From Desulfuromonadaceae bacterium (GTDB lineage: Bacteria > Desulfobacterota > Desulfuromonadia > Geobacterales > Pseudopelobacteraceae): a stretch of DNA of 64,000 bases. The first letter of the stretch is position 1. The number at the start of each line of letters is the position of its first letter. A program made the position numbers and the translations under genes. The notes below the pieces were generated by a model, which worked only from the letters and a program-made list of their open reading frames with translations, was not told the DNA's origin and did no database searches. Shown here piece by piece: positions 33,494 to 43,139 of this stretch. The DNA lies in contig JAQUHA010000005.1 in NCBI GenBank assembly GCA_028683855.1, positions 62,001 through 126,000 on the forward strand. Direction: 5' to 3'.

Positions 33494-34456
33494 TCAGATT
33501 CCAAGTATATCCGACATACGCAGCAGCTCGCTATTCAGCTTCTTCTGACCACCATTTACAACCATTTCAAGCAGTGTCGTTGTAAGTGAGTTTGCCGACA
33601 ATCCGACCATAACCCCCTTAGTACCGGAGAGAAGGAGTTCAACAGACTTCATCCCGAATCGGCTTCCAAGAAGACGATCAAAAACAGATGGCGCTCCACC
33701 GCGCTGATAGTGTCCCAAAACCGTTACTCTGGTCTCAAACCCGACAGCATTTTTTATACCGTCTGCAACCTCCTGTGCATGACCAGCCCCTTCTGCCATT
33801 ATTATAAGAGCGTTGGTTCTCCCTTCATCATATCTTTGACGCAACTGATGACACACCTTGCTAAGATCCAGCTCCACCTCTGGAACTATCGCAAATTCGG
33901 CACCGGTTGCAATTGCGGTCGTAGAAGCAAGATATCCTGAATTACGCCCCATTACTTCAACAATAAAAGCGCGATCATGTGAACTGGCTGTATCCTTGAT
34001 ACAGTCAACCGCATATATAATGTTGTTGAGGGCAGTATCAACTCCAAGCGCCATATCGGTATAGGCAATATCATTATCAATGCTTGCCGGTATTCCTATA
34101 ACAGGAAAACCCATTCTGTCGAGAGCAAGAGCACCGTTAAGCGAGCCATCACCACCTATAACAATAAGCCCCTCAACCCTCTCATTGAGGAGATTCTGCA
34201 GCGCCTTTTTCCTGCCATCTTCCGTACGGAACTCTGCCGAACGGGCAGACTGCAGAAATGTCCCGCCACGCTGCAGTGTACCGGAAACTGCCTGCGAATT
34301 AAGGATAATAAAATCATTTTTAAGAAGTCCTGCGTAACCTTTGCGGTAGCCTATCATTTCTATATCATTTGCGATTGCTGTTCGCGCTGCAGCCCGTATC
34401 GTTGCATTCATTCCTGAGCAGTCACCACCGCTTGTAAGTATTGCCAGTCGTTTCAT
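33494..34456 (-). CDS. pfkA: 6-phosphofructokinase
   Basis: LTSGGDCSGMNATIR; GGDGSLNGA; DNDI. Confidence 0.93.
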   Translation of the reverse strand: MKRLAILTSGGDCSGMNATIRAAARTAIANDIEMIGYRKGYAGLLKNDFIILNSQAVSGTLQRGGTFLQSARSAEFRTEDGRKKALQNLLNERVEGLIVIGGDGSLNGALALDRMGFPVIGIPASIDNDIAYTDMALGVDTALNNIIYAVDCIKDTASSHDRAFIVEVMGRNSGYLASTTAIATGAEFAIVPEVELDLSKVCHQLRQRYDEGRTNALIIMAEGAGHAQEVADGIKNAVGFETRVTVLGHYQRGGAPSVFDRLLGSRFGMKSVELLLSGTKGVMVGLSANSLTTTLLEMVVNGGQKKLNSELLRMSDILGI

Positions 34457-34493
34457 TTAAAATCCCCCGGTAGTACAAAATAAATGTAATTTT

Positions 34494-35861
34494 TTAGACA
34501 TCCCGTCTCTTTTTAAGCCACTCCATACGTTCAACAATACTCTTTTCATAGCCGTACCCCTTCGGCTCGTAAAACTTTTTACCCGCAAGTTTTTGCGGCA
34601 GACAATCCTGCCCTGAATATCCATCCTGAAAGTCGTGTGAGTAGTGATACCCTTTGCCATACCCCTCATCCTTCATCAACTTTGTCGGAGCGTTACGAAT
34701 ATGCATAGGAACAGAAAGAGCACCACTTTTTCTGACTTCCGCCAAAGCTCCGTTTATACCAAGATAAGAAGCGTTTGACTTGGGAGCAGTGGAGAGATAT
34801 GTAACCGCCTGCCCCATAATTATCCGACCTTCCGGCATACCTATAACCTGAAAAGCCTGCATTGCCGCAACCGCAATCTGCAGAGCGCGTGGGTCGGCAT
34901 TCCCGATATCCTCTGAAGCCAGAATCATCATACGTCGCAGAATAAAGAGAGGATCTTCGCCAGCCTCCAGCATACGGGCAAGCCAGTATAGAGCCGCATC
35001 AGGATCGCTGGCGCGCATCGACTTTATAAAGGCAGAGATTACATTGTAATGCTCCTCACCACCCTTGTCATACAGGAGCGCCTTCTTCTGCAAAGCCTCT
35101 CTGGCAGACTCCAGAGTAATGCAGCAATCCTGAACCTGATCCGCACCTCTGTCAGAAGCAAGAGCGGCGGCAACTTCAAGAGTGTTGAGAGCGGAACGTG
35201 CGTCACCGCCGGAATGAGCGGCAATGTATTCCAGAGCCGCATCGGTTGCCTTAAGAGAAGATCTGCCAAGACCCCGCTCTTCATCATTAAGTGCAAGCAG
35301 AAGCAGTTCAGATATTGCTTCAGGCTCAAGCTGATGCAGCGTAAGAACCCGACAGCGCGACAAAAGCGGAGCAATAACCTCAAAAGATGGATTTTCAGTC
35401 GTAGCACCGATGATTGTGACAATACCCTTTTCTATGTAGGGGAGAAAAGCATCCTGCTGTGCCTTATTAAAGCGGTGTATCTCATCAATAAATAAAATTG
35501 TGCGAATTCCGCGTGACGCATATTTTTCAGCCTCTCTGAAAGTTTCGCGAATCTCTTTAACACCGGCAAGAATTGCTGAAAAGAATATAAAATGCGACTC
35601 TGTTTCAGAGGCAATTATATGAGCCAGAGTCGTCTTTCCGCACCCCGGCGGTCCCCACAGAATAAGCGATGCAAGCGAATCAGACTCTATCATTCCACGT
35701 AGAATACGACCCTCTCCAAGCAGATGTTCCTGACCTGAAAACTCGGCTAACGAACGTGGGCGCATACGTTCAGCAAGCGGGGCATAAACCGCCCCCCCTG
35801 ATACTTTAGAAACCCCTGAATTTTGACCCCAAAGATTAGGATTTTCCATAACCGCTACCAT
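34494..35861 (-). CDS. rarA: Replication-associated recombination protein A (MgsA/RarA AAA ATPase)
   Basis: MRPRSLAEFSGQEHLLG, WGPPGCGKTTLA. Confidence 0.93.
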   Translation of the reverse strand: MVAVMENPNLWGQNSGVSKVSGGAVYAPLAERMRPRSLAEFSGQEHLLGEGRILRGMIESDSLASLILWGPPGCGKTTLAHIIASETESHFIFFSAILAGVKEIRETFREAEKYASRGIRTILFIDEIHRFNKAQQDAFLPYIEKGIVTIIGATTENPSFEVIAPLLSRCRVLTLHQLEPEAISELLLLALNDEERGLGRSSLKATDAALEYIAAHSGGDARSALNTLEVAAALASDRGADQVQDCCITLESAREALQKKALLYDKGGEEHYNVISAFIKSMRASDPDAALYWLARMLEAGEDPLFILRRMMILASEDIGNADPRALQIAVAAMQAFQVIGMPEGRIIMGQAVTYLSTAPKSNASYLGINGALAEVRKSGALSVPMHIRNAPTKLMKDEGYGKGYHYSHDFQDGYSGQDCLPQKLAGKKFYEPKGYGYEKSIVERMEWLKKRRDV

Positions 35862-35866
35862 TTCGC

Positions 35867-38368
35867 CTAATACAGATCACGCCTGCTGTGACGACTGATT
35901 TTTTCCGGCTTTATATCCCATATTTCACGCGCATATTCCGAGATTGTCCTGTCACTTGAAAACCTCCCCATAGCAGCAGTATTCAGAATTGAAGTTCGCG
36001 CCCACTCATCCGGCTGCTGATAAAGCTTATCTACAGAGTCCTGACTCATAATATACGAGGAGTAATCCGCCAAAAGCAGATAAGTATCAAGCCCAAGAAT
36101 GGTATCTACTATAGGTTTGAATAAATTACGATCTTCTCTGGAAAACGAACCATCTCCGATCATATCAATAGCCAGCTTTAATTCAGTATTATGAAAATAG
36201 TAGTCGTAGGGATTATAGCCGGCTTTTTTCAGTCCGGAGACCTGCTCCGCCGTCATACCGAAAATAAAGATATTATCCCGCCCCACCTCTTCCATTATCT
36301 CAATATTAGCACCATCCAGCGTACCTATAGTCAAAGCCCCGTTCAGAGAATACTTCATATTACCAGTACCTGAAGCTTCAGTACCGGCAGTAGAGATCTG
36401 TTCTGAAAGATCGGAAGCGGGAAATATCATTTCAGCAAGCGTAACATTATAATTTCCGAGGAAAACCACTTTTAGAAGATCACCAACATCAGGATCATTA
36501 TTCACAACATTCCCAACATAATTAATAAGCTTGATGATCAATTTTGCCATATAGTAAGAGGGTGCAGCCTTTCCTCCAAATATAACGGTACGCGGAGCAA
36601 AATTGCCATCCGGATTAGCCTTTATCCGGTTATAGCGGGTTATAACGTGAAGAACATTCAGCAGCTGCCGCTTATATTCGTGGATACGCTTTGTCTGACA
36701 GTCAAACATGGAATCAGGAGAAACATCGATGCAGTTATGAGTCTTTATATAAGCGGCTAGACGAACCTTGTTGGCTCGCTTAACCTCCATCCACTGCTCG
36801 CGAAACTCCGAATCTTCTGCGAGAGGAATCAGTCGCTTTAACTCGTCAAGATTTGTCACCCATCGATCACCTATACTTGAAGAGATGAGATCGGACAACC
36901 ACCTATTACTGTACTTAAGCCAGCGCCGTTGGGTAATACCATTGGTTTTATTATTAAACCGCTCCGGCCATAATTCATAAAAATCGTGGAAAAGGTCTTT
37001 TTTCAGAATTTCACTATGAAGCGCCGAAACGCCATTTATCGAATGGCTGCCGACAATAGCCAAATGAGCCATACGGACAGAGCGCTCCCCATCTTCCCCA
37101 ATAATGGACATTCGCCTCATACGCTCATTATCGCCCGGGAATCTGGCGATAATCTGCTGAATAAACAGCTCATTGATACGATATATAATCTGCAGGTGAC
37201 GAGGCAGAATCCTCTCCATAATGGTTACCGGCCACTTTTCAAGCGCTTCTGGAAGTATCGTATGATTGGTGTACGCAAAAGTCCTGATTGATATCTGCCA
37301 CGCTTCATCCCACCCCAGACGTTTATCATCCAGCAGAATCCTCATCAACTCTGGAATTGCCAGAGTAGGATGGGTATCGTTAAGCTGAATTGCCACCTTC
37401 TCGGGCAGAAGAGACAGATTTGAATGTTTCTTCAGAAAACGGTAAAAAATATCCTGAACCGTAGCGGAAGATAAAAAATACTCCTGCCGCAGACGCAGCT
37501 CCTTCCCCTCCGCCATATGGTCAGCAGGATAGAGAACCTTTGAGATATTCTCTGTACGCATCTTTGATTCAACCGCACCGATATAGTTCCCCTGATTAAA
37601 TGAACCGAGCTCAAAATCTCGGGTTGACTTAGCACTCCAGAGCCTCATTGTATTAACAGTTTCATTCCCGTAACCCGGAACCGGAAAATCATAAGCGAGC
37701 GCCATAACATCGGCTGTATCAACCCACGAATAACGCGTATCGCCGTTAGAATCCTGATACGTCTGAACCCGTCCGTTAAACTTTATCTGGTGGAGATGCT
37801 CCTGTCTCTCAAACTCCCACGGGTTTCCATAACGGAGCCAGTCATCAGGAAACTCCGCCTGTGATCCATTTATTATCTTCTGATAAAACATACCGTATTC
37901 ATAACGAATACCGTAACCGTATGCAGGCAGACTCATAGTAGCCATAGAATCCAGAAAACAGGCAGCCAGCCGACCCAGCCCCCCGTTACCAAGCCCCGCA
38001 TCCCACTCCTGTTCCTGCAGTTCCTCCTCATCAATACCCATCTGTTTCAGAGCCGTCTGCCAATCCTCCATTATTCCAAGATTCATAAGGCTGTTACCAA
38101 GAGCCCTACCCATTAGAAACTCCATGGATATGTAGTAGACCCTCTTTGAATCATTGATATAATATGACTGCTGAGTATCGAGCCATCGATTAACAAGGAC
38201 ATCACGGACAGCATAAGCCAGAGCCAGATATAAATCCGCCTTTGTAGCCGTAAATTTATCCTTAACCAGAGTATATTGAAGATGACGTTGAAAAGAGCGC
38301 TGTAAATCAGCAGTTGTAGGTTTCTTATCGCTAGCGGGATCTTTATCCAGATTCTGCATGACATCCAT
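35867..38368 (-). CDS. glgP: Glycogen/maltodextrin phosphorylase
   Basis: [38 protein letters not shown]. Confidence 0.96.
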   Translation of the reverse strand: MDVMQNLDKDPASDKKPTTADLQRSFQRHLQYTLVKDKFTATKADLYLALAYAVRDVLVNRWLDTQQSYYINDSKRVYYISMEFLMGRALGNSLMNLGIMEDWQTALKQMGIDEEELQEQEWDAGLGNGGLGRLAACFLDSMATMSLPAYGYGIRYEYGMFYQKIINGSQAEFPDDWLRYGNPWEFERQEHLHQIKFNGRVQTYQDSNGDTRYSWVDTADVMALAYDFPVPGYGNETVNTMRLWSAKSTRDFELGSFNQGNYIGAVESKMRTENISKVLYPADHMAEGKELRLRQEYFLSSATVQDIFYRFLKKHSNLSLLPEKVAIQLNDTHPTLAIPELMRILLDDKRLGWDEAWQISIRTFAYTNHTILPEALEKWPVTIMERILPRHLQIIYRINELFIQQIIARFPGDNERMRRMSIIGEDGERSVRMAHLAIVGSHSINGVSALHSEILKKDLFHDFYELWPERFNNKTNGITQRRWLKYSNRWLSDLISSSIGDRWVTNLDELKRLIPLAEDSEFREQWMEVKRANKVRLAAYIKTHNCIDVSPDSMFDCQTKRIHEYKRQLLNVLHVITRYNRIKANPDGNFAPRTVIFGGKAAPSYYMAKLIIKLINYVGNVVNNDPDVGDLLKVVFLGNYNVTLAEMIFPASDLSEQISTAGTEASGTGNMKYSLNGALTIGTLDGANIEIMEEVGRDNIFIFGMTAEQVSGLKKAGYNPYDYYFHNTELKLAIDMIGDGSFSREDRNLFKPIVDTILGLDTYLLLADYSSYIMSQDSVDKLYQQPDEWARTSILNTAAMGRFSSDRTISEYAREIWDIKPEKISRHSRRDLY

Positions 38369-38472
38369 CCTTTTCAGACTTTATTAATAACCGGGAAGGA
38401 CTATAGATATTTCTACACCTTAATGCAAGGATCAGCATTTCATTTTTTTATTATCTCTGTTACAATCAAGCT

Positions 38473-38931
38473 ATGAAAGAGAAACTTATATGTAATAATA
38501 AAAAAGCCTATCACGACTATTTTATTGAGGAAAAGTTTGAGGCTGGCTTGGTGTTACAGGGAACTGAGGTTAAATCTCTACGTGGCGGCAAGGCAAATCT
38601 TGGTGATTCTTTCATGTTGGTTCGTGACGGTGAGGCTTACCTGCATAATTTGAATATTTCTCAATACGAGTTCGGCAACCGACAAAATCACAACCCTGAC
38701 CGGAACCGGAAACTGCTGTTGCATCGAAAAGAAATTGACCGCCTTTTTGGCAAAATCCGTGAGAAGGGGCTTTCAGTTATTCCACTGCGCCTCTATTTCA
38801 AAAACGGCTTGGTCAAAGTCGAGATTGGGCTTGCTAAAGGTAAAAAACTGTATGATAAACGTGAAGATCTAAAAGCCAAGGATAGTAATCGTGAAATGTC
38901 TCAGGCGCTTAAGGCTAGAAGCAGAGAATGA
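38473..38931 (+). CDS. smpB: SsrA-binding protein
   Basis: NKKAYHDYFIEEKFEAGLVLQGTEVKSLRGGKANL. Confidence 0.96.
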   Translation: MKEKLICNNKKAYHDYFIEEKFEAGLVLQGTEVKSLRGGKANLGDSFMLVRDGEAYLHNLNISQYEFGNRQNHNPDRNRKLLLHRKEIDRLFGKIREKGLSVIPLRLYFKNGLVKVEIGLAKGKKLYDKREDLKAKDSNREMSQALKARSRE

Positions 38932-38971
38932 AGTAGCATAAATAACTTTCAAATTGAAAATCAGCTTAAAT

Positions 38972-39377
38972 GGGGGTGTAAAGGTTTCGACAGGCGAAGA
39001 TAGATTCTGATTGCGCTGGGAGGATAGTGGTTGGCCTCTAGAATAATCCACTAAACAATGAATGCAAACAATACATTCGCAGCAGCAGACAACTACGCCT
39101 TTGCAGGTGCAGTTGCAGCATAACCAGTCTTGGGATCTTCGGAACCCAAGCGAGCTAGAGGGTAGACTTAATTCCCTGTGTAACCCTTCGGCTGTCAAAA
39201 AGAAGTAATTGTAATGGGACGGCGAGGATGGTCCGATATTCGTCGTATTTCAGGAATCGGTTTCTGGTGCCTTGATTGATGGCTTACCTTGAACTTAAAA
39301 CCAAAGTCAATCTATCAGCGTAGACGTTAGCATCGAAGAGCGTTTGGACGTGGGTTCGACTCCCACCACCTCCACCA
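38972..39377 (+). ncRNA. ssrA: tmRNA
   Basis: 5' GGGGGTGTAAAGGTTTCGAC pairs with 3' CACCTCC-ACCA; T-arm GGGTTCGACTCCC; tag frame ending GCAGTTGCAGCATAA; directly after smpB. Confidence 0.96.
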
Positions 39378-39385
39378 TAAAAAAT

Positions 39386-39436
39386 GCGCCATAAGTTATT
39401 GTAATTGCTTACAATATTTACTTTCGGCGCTTTTTT
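39386..39436 (+). terminator. Rho-independent terminator of ssrA
   Basis: GCGCC...AAGT TATTGTAA-ttgc-TTACAATA...ACTT..GGCGC-TTTTTT long hairpin. Confidence 0.85.
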
Positions 39437-39642
39437 ATGTCAAAAACAATTCTCTAGTAACTATCTAATATTTCACACGTTTTGTTTTCGGGTTAACTGA
39501 TGGGATAATCTGTAGTGATCTAACCCGCGTCCGAAAGATATCAGCAAAATTACCTATGACCGCCTAGTATTGGCAAAACGGCACAAAAATCGGTAAAGTA
39601 TTACCGGAAACACTCACCGGAAACTCAGAAACTCGGAGCTCG

Positions 39643-41250
39643 TTACGGCAAAACGGGCAAACCGAGCTCCGTGAGAAAGGCATTATGTTTCTCCTTTGCC
39701 TTCTCGATGTTCTGCGTCAATGAAAGCAACTCCTCATTTACCGCCTGCAAATCGATTTCTTCATCCGCTACGGCAGTGCTGATGTAGCGCGAGATGTTCA
39801 GGTTGTAGCCTTCCTTCTCGATTCGCTCCATCGATACCCGCATGGAATATCGCTCCTCTTCGCGCCGGTACTGATAGGTGTCGAGAATCTTGTCGATATC
39901 CTCCGGGCGCAGGCGGTTTTGCCGCTTCCCTTTCTCGAAGTGCTCGGCGGCGTTGATGAACAGCACGTCATCGGGCTTTTTGCACTTCTTCAGCACCAGA
40001 ATGCAGACCGGGATGCCGGTGGAGAAGAACAGGTTGGCGGGTAGTCCGATCACGGTGTCGATGTTGCCATCTTTCAGCAGCTTGGTGCGGATGCGCTCTT
40101 CCGCACCGCCCCGGAAGAGCACGCCGTGGGGGAGGATGATCGCCATCACCCCTTCGGGCTTCAGGTAATGAAAGCCGTGCAGCAAAAAGGCGAAGTCAGC
40201 GGCGGACTTGGGGGCCAGGCCATAATTTTTGAAGCGCATGTCCTCGCCCAGGGCCTCGGACGGCTCCCAGCGATAGCTGAACGGTGGATTGGCGACCACC
40301 GCATCGAACTTCGGCATCCTGGCCGGGTTCATCTCGCGCAGCATGTCCCAGTCGTTGGTGAGGGTGTCGCCGTGATAAATCTCGAACTCGGAATCTTTCA
40401 CCCCGTGCAGCAGCATGTTCATGCGCGCCAGGTTGTAGGTGGTGATGTTCTTCTCCTGCCCGACGATCTTGCCGATGCCGTGCGCTCCCATGCGGTGGCG
40501 TACGTTGAGCAGCAGCGAGCCCGAACCGCAGGCAAAGTCAAAGACGCTCTCCAGCTGTTTCTTCTTGCCGGTGGCCGGTTCCTGGCTGTCGAGGGTGACG
40601 ATACCCGACAAGATGCTGGAAATCTGCTGCGGGGTGTAGAACTCGCCCGCCTTCTTGCCGGAGCCGGCGGCAAACTGGCCGATCAGGTATTCATAGGCGT
40701 CGCCCAGAGTGTCCTTGTCCGTGGAAAACTGGGATAAGCCCTCGGCAATCGCCTTGATGATGGTGCAGAGCTTGGCATTGCGTGCTTCGTACCCCTTGCC
40801 CAGTTTTTCCGAATTCAGATTGATCTCGGAGAAGAGCCCACCGAAGGTGCTGGCGAAGGACTCGTTCTCGATGTAGTCAAAGCCGCTTTGCAGGGTGTGC
40901 AGTAACTCCCCGTTCTGCGTGCGCGCCAACTCGGCGATGCTCCCCCAGAGGTGGCCGGGCTGGATCACGTAGTGCGTCTTGCGGCGCATCTGCTTTTCGA
41001 ACTCGGCAGTGTCGTCGGGGTTCTGCGCGTACCACACGGCCAGCGGCGTGCGGCGGTCGTTTGCTGCGAGCTTGGGATAATCCGGCCCCAGCTCCTTGTG
41101 CGCCGCTGTCTCGTAGTTGTCCGACAGATAGCGCAAGAAGAGAAAGGAGAGCATGTAATCGCGGAAATCGTCCGCGTTCATCGCGCCGCGCAGTTGGTCG
41201 GCAATGCCCCACAGGGTGTTGCCAAGTTGTTTTTGGTCGAGTTCGGTCAT
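39643..41250 (-). CDS. hsdM: Type I restriction-modification methyltransferase subunit HsdM
   Basis: FDFACGSGSLLL SAM motif; NPPFSYRW; N-terminal HsdM domain. Confidence 0.95.
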   Translation of the reverse strand: MTELDQKQLGNTLWGIADQLRGAMNADDFRDYMLSFLFLRYLSDNYETAAHKELGPDYPKLAANDRRTPLAVWYAQNPDDTAEFEKQMRRKTHYVIQPGHLWGSIAELARTQNGELLHTLQSGFDYIENESFASTFGGLFSEINLNSEKLGKGYEARNAKLCTIIKAIAEGLSQFSTDKDTLGDAYEYLIGQFAAGSGKKAGEFYTPQQISSILSGIVTLDSQEPATGKKKQLESVFDFACGSGSLLLNVRHRMGAHGIGKIVGQEKNITTYNLARMNMLLHGVKDSEFEIYHGDTLTNDWDMLREMNPARMPKFDAVVANPPFSYRWEPSEALGEDMRFKNYGLAPKSAADFAFLLHGFHYLKPEGVMAIILPHGVLFRGGAEERIRTKLLKDGNIDTVIGLPANLFFSTGIPVCILVLKKCKKPDDVLFINAAEHFEKGKRQNRLRPEDIDKILDTYQYRREEERYSMRVSMERIEKEGYNLNISRYISTAVADEEIDLQAVNEELLSLTQNIEKAKEKHNAFLTELGLPVLP

Positions 41251-41308
41251 TTTTTATCTCTTTTGTCTCAATGAACTGCCGAGTATTCCTCGGTAGTTTG
41301 ACGTTTGC

Positions 41309-41350
41309 TCCCCCGCCCCTGGCGGGCGGGGGTCGGGGGGTGGGGGAAGC
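41309..41350. repeat. Left GC-rich inverted repeat flanking the DUF559 gene
   Basis: ctcccccgcccctggcgggcgggggtcggggggtgggggaagc; near reverse complement of 41701-41743. Confidence 0.85.
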
Positions 41351-41353
41351 CAC

Positions 41354-41695
41354 TTACAGGCACCGCTGCCTGATAACCTCCAGAACTCCTTCAATATTCT
41401 CGATTACATCATTGTTCCAGAATCGTAATACGGTAAATCCGTTAGATGTAAGACAGGAGTCTCTCTGCATGTCGTAGTCTCTATTTTCAGAGTGCTGACC
41501 ACCATCAAGCTCAATGATAACCTTTTTGTCAAAGCATACGAAGTCTACGATGTATGATTCAATCGGTTGCTGCCTGCGAAACTTGACGCCTTCGACCTGT
41601 CGGTTTCTCAACTGCTGCCAAAGCAATCGTTCAGCATCAGTAGCGTTATTACGTAGTTCTCTGGCAAACCCTTGTAAGGTATGACGTGGTTTCAT
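41354..41695 (-). CDS. DUF559 (Vsr-like) endonuclease-domain protein; ATG at 41695 preferred over the GTG at 41710
   Basis: RELRNNATDAERLLWQQLRNRQVEGVKFRRQQPIESYIVDFVCFDKKVIIELDGGQH. Confidence 0.9.
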   Translation of the reverse strand: MKPRHTLQGFARELRNNATDAERLLWQQLRNRQVEGVKFRRQQPIESYIVDFVCFDKKVIIELDGGQHSENRDYDMQRDSCLTSNGFTVLRFWNNDVIENIEGVLEVIRQRCL

Positions 41696-41700
41696 GGCAA

Positions 41701-41743
41701 CTTCCCCCACCCCCTAACCCCCTCCCGCAAGGGGCGGGGGAAC
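41701..41743. repeat. Right GC-rich inverted repeat flanking the DUF559 gene
   Basis: cttcccccaccccctaaccccctcccgcaaggggcgggggaac. Confidence 0.85.
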
Positions 41744-41775
41744 TTTTTGAACCTTGAAAATGTCCAAACTCCAGG

Positions 41776-41853
41776 CAGTTGTCAACCATTGGTGACAACT
41801 GAATCCTCGCTCAATTTGCTACACACTGTGTAGCAAATTCTCTGTTCGAGGAT
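41776..41853. repeat. Two adjacent palindromes between hsdS and DUF559
   Basis: CAGTTGTCA-n8-TGACAACTG (41776-41801); AATTTGCTACACA-c-TGTGTAGCAAATT (41813-41839) inside outer ATCCTCG/CGAGGAT. Confidence 0.85.
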
Positions 41854-41888
41854 GTTTTTGATGTCTGTGTGAAAGGTGGTCAATGTGC

Positions 41889-43139
41889 TCATTGGGCTGC
41901 CTCATCCAACACCGGGAAAAGCTGCTGCATCAGCCCTTTTTTATGGGTCTTGAGCGCGGCGAGTTTTTGGGTTTGGGTGGTGATGAGGTCGTCGAGGGTG
42001 GTGAGGCAGTCGGCGATTTTTTGTTGTTCGGAAATTCCTGGCAAACGAAGGATAACTTCTTTCAACTGTCCTCCTGTGATCAAGGGCTGCCCTGAGCCAA
42101 ACACAAGTTTTCTTGGATTGAAATACTCAAGAGCCAAGAAAATGAAACCCAGATTGACGGGATTGCTTAGGGAAATAACGAGCGTATTGTCAGTAACGCC
42201 AAATTTCCCTTCTGCTTTTGCCATCTGGCCTGCATTTGCACCAACTCTAGCGACGAGAATGAATTCCCCGTCATATGCAGCATTTGTTGATTTTCCAATA
42301 ATCCCTGTTGAACCGTATAGCTCATAGCAACCTTCTGAATCGTTACCGTCCTTCCCTGACGCAATATACGCGCAAATCTCTTTCAGCCGCTTCTCCTCCC
42401 ACTCCCCCGCCTCCCGAAACTCGGGGAAGCGCAGTTTGGGCACCAGAGTGGGGGGAGCATCCTGCTCCCTTGTTTCAGAAGCCCTGGAGCTGGAAGCTCC
42501 AGCTACCTTGGGGAAAAGCTGCTGCATCAGCCCTTTTTTATGGGTCTTGAGCGTGTCGAGCTGTTGCGCCTCCAGAGTGATCAGTTCGTCGAGGGAAGCG
42601 AGACAGTCGGCGATTTTTTGTTGTTCGGGGGAGCTTGGGATGGCAACAGATATGTCTGCCAAGTCTGACGAGTTGATTGCGGGATAGCTTGAGCCCGTGC
42701 ACTTTGCGATGACTCGTCCGACAAAATCGTCGGTGTGAATTGCTTGAAACAGAAAATCCGCTGATTCATTAGACCTAAGTTGTGCGTACCCGGTCGATGC
42801 GACATAATGAACGTCATCTTCGATTCTGAAGAGAAAGTTGTTGCGCTGGTACGGACGAACAATCTGAAAAATCACGTCGCCATAACGCAATAACCTTTGC
42901 GCTCTACTCGGCGCCTCGTCACGACCGATTATCTTGCGCGCTTTTAGCTCTCCAGCTTCCACGGACTCCAAATCGATGTATGCAAATTCCTCAGGTAGTT
43001 GTGGGTTCTCTGGATTCACGTCGCAAGCCTCGTTCAGCCTCATCGCAATCCACTCCCCCGCCTCCCGAAACTCAGGAAAGCGCAGCTTCGGCACCAATCC
43101 GCGTTTTTCCGATGAGGTCATGACACTTCTCCCGCTCAC
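41889..43139 (-). CDS. hsdS: Type I restriction-modification specificity subunit HsdS (two TRDs)
   Basis: Two repeats of VPKLRFPEFREAGEW and LPSxPEQQKIADCLxxLDELITxxxQxLxxLKTHKKGLMQQLFP. Confidence 0.94.
   Translation of the reverse strand: MSGRSVMTSSEKRGLVPKLRFPEFREAGEWIAMRLNEACDVNPENPQLPEEFAYIDLESVEAGELKARKIIGRDEAPSRAQRLLRYGDVIFQIVRPYQRNNFLFRIEDDVHYVASTGYAQLRSNESADFLFQAIHTDDFVGRVIAKCTGSSYPAINSSDLADISVAIPSSPEQQKIADCLASLDELITLEAQQLDTLKTHKKGLMQQLFPKVAGASSSRASETREQDAPPTLVPKLRFPEFREAGEWEEKRLKEICAYIASGKDGNDSEGCYELYGSTGIIGKSTNAAYDGEFILVARVGANAGQMAKAEGKFGVTDNTLVISLSNPVNLGFIFLALEYFNPRKLVFGSGQPLITGGQLKEVILRLPGISEQQKIADCLTTLDDLITTQTQKLAALKTHKKGLMQQLFPVLDEAAQ

Noticed and set aside
38869-39198. 109-aa minus-strand ORF over ssrA
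   Set aside because: Overlaps the tmRNA gene and the end of smpB; no recognisable motifs.
39437-39640. Possible integrase or phage remnant between ssrA and hsdM
   Set aside because: Six-frame reading gives only short stretches with no recognisable recombinase motif; cannot be supported.
40126-40737. 203-aa plus-strand ORF opposite hsdM
   Set aside because: Antisense of the conserved HsdM methyltransferase motifs.
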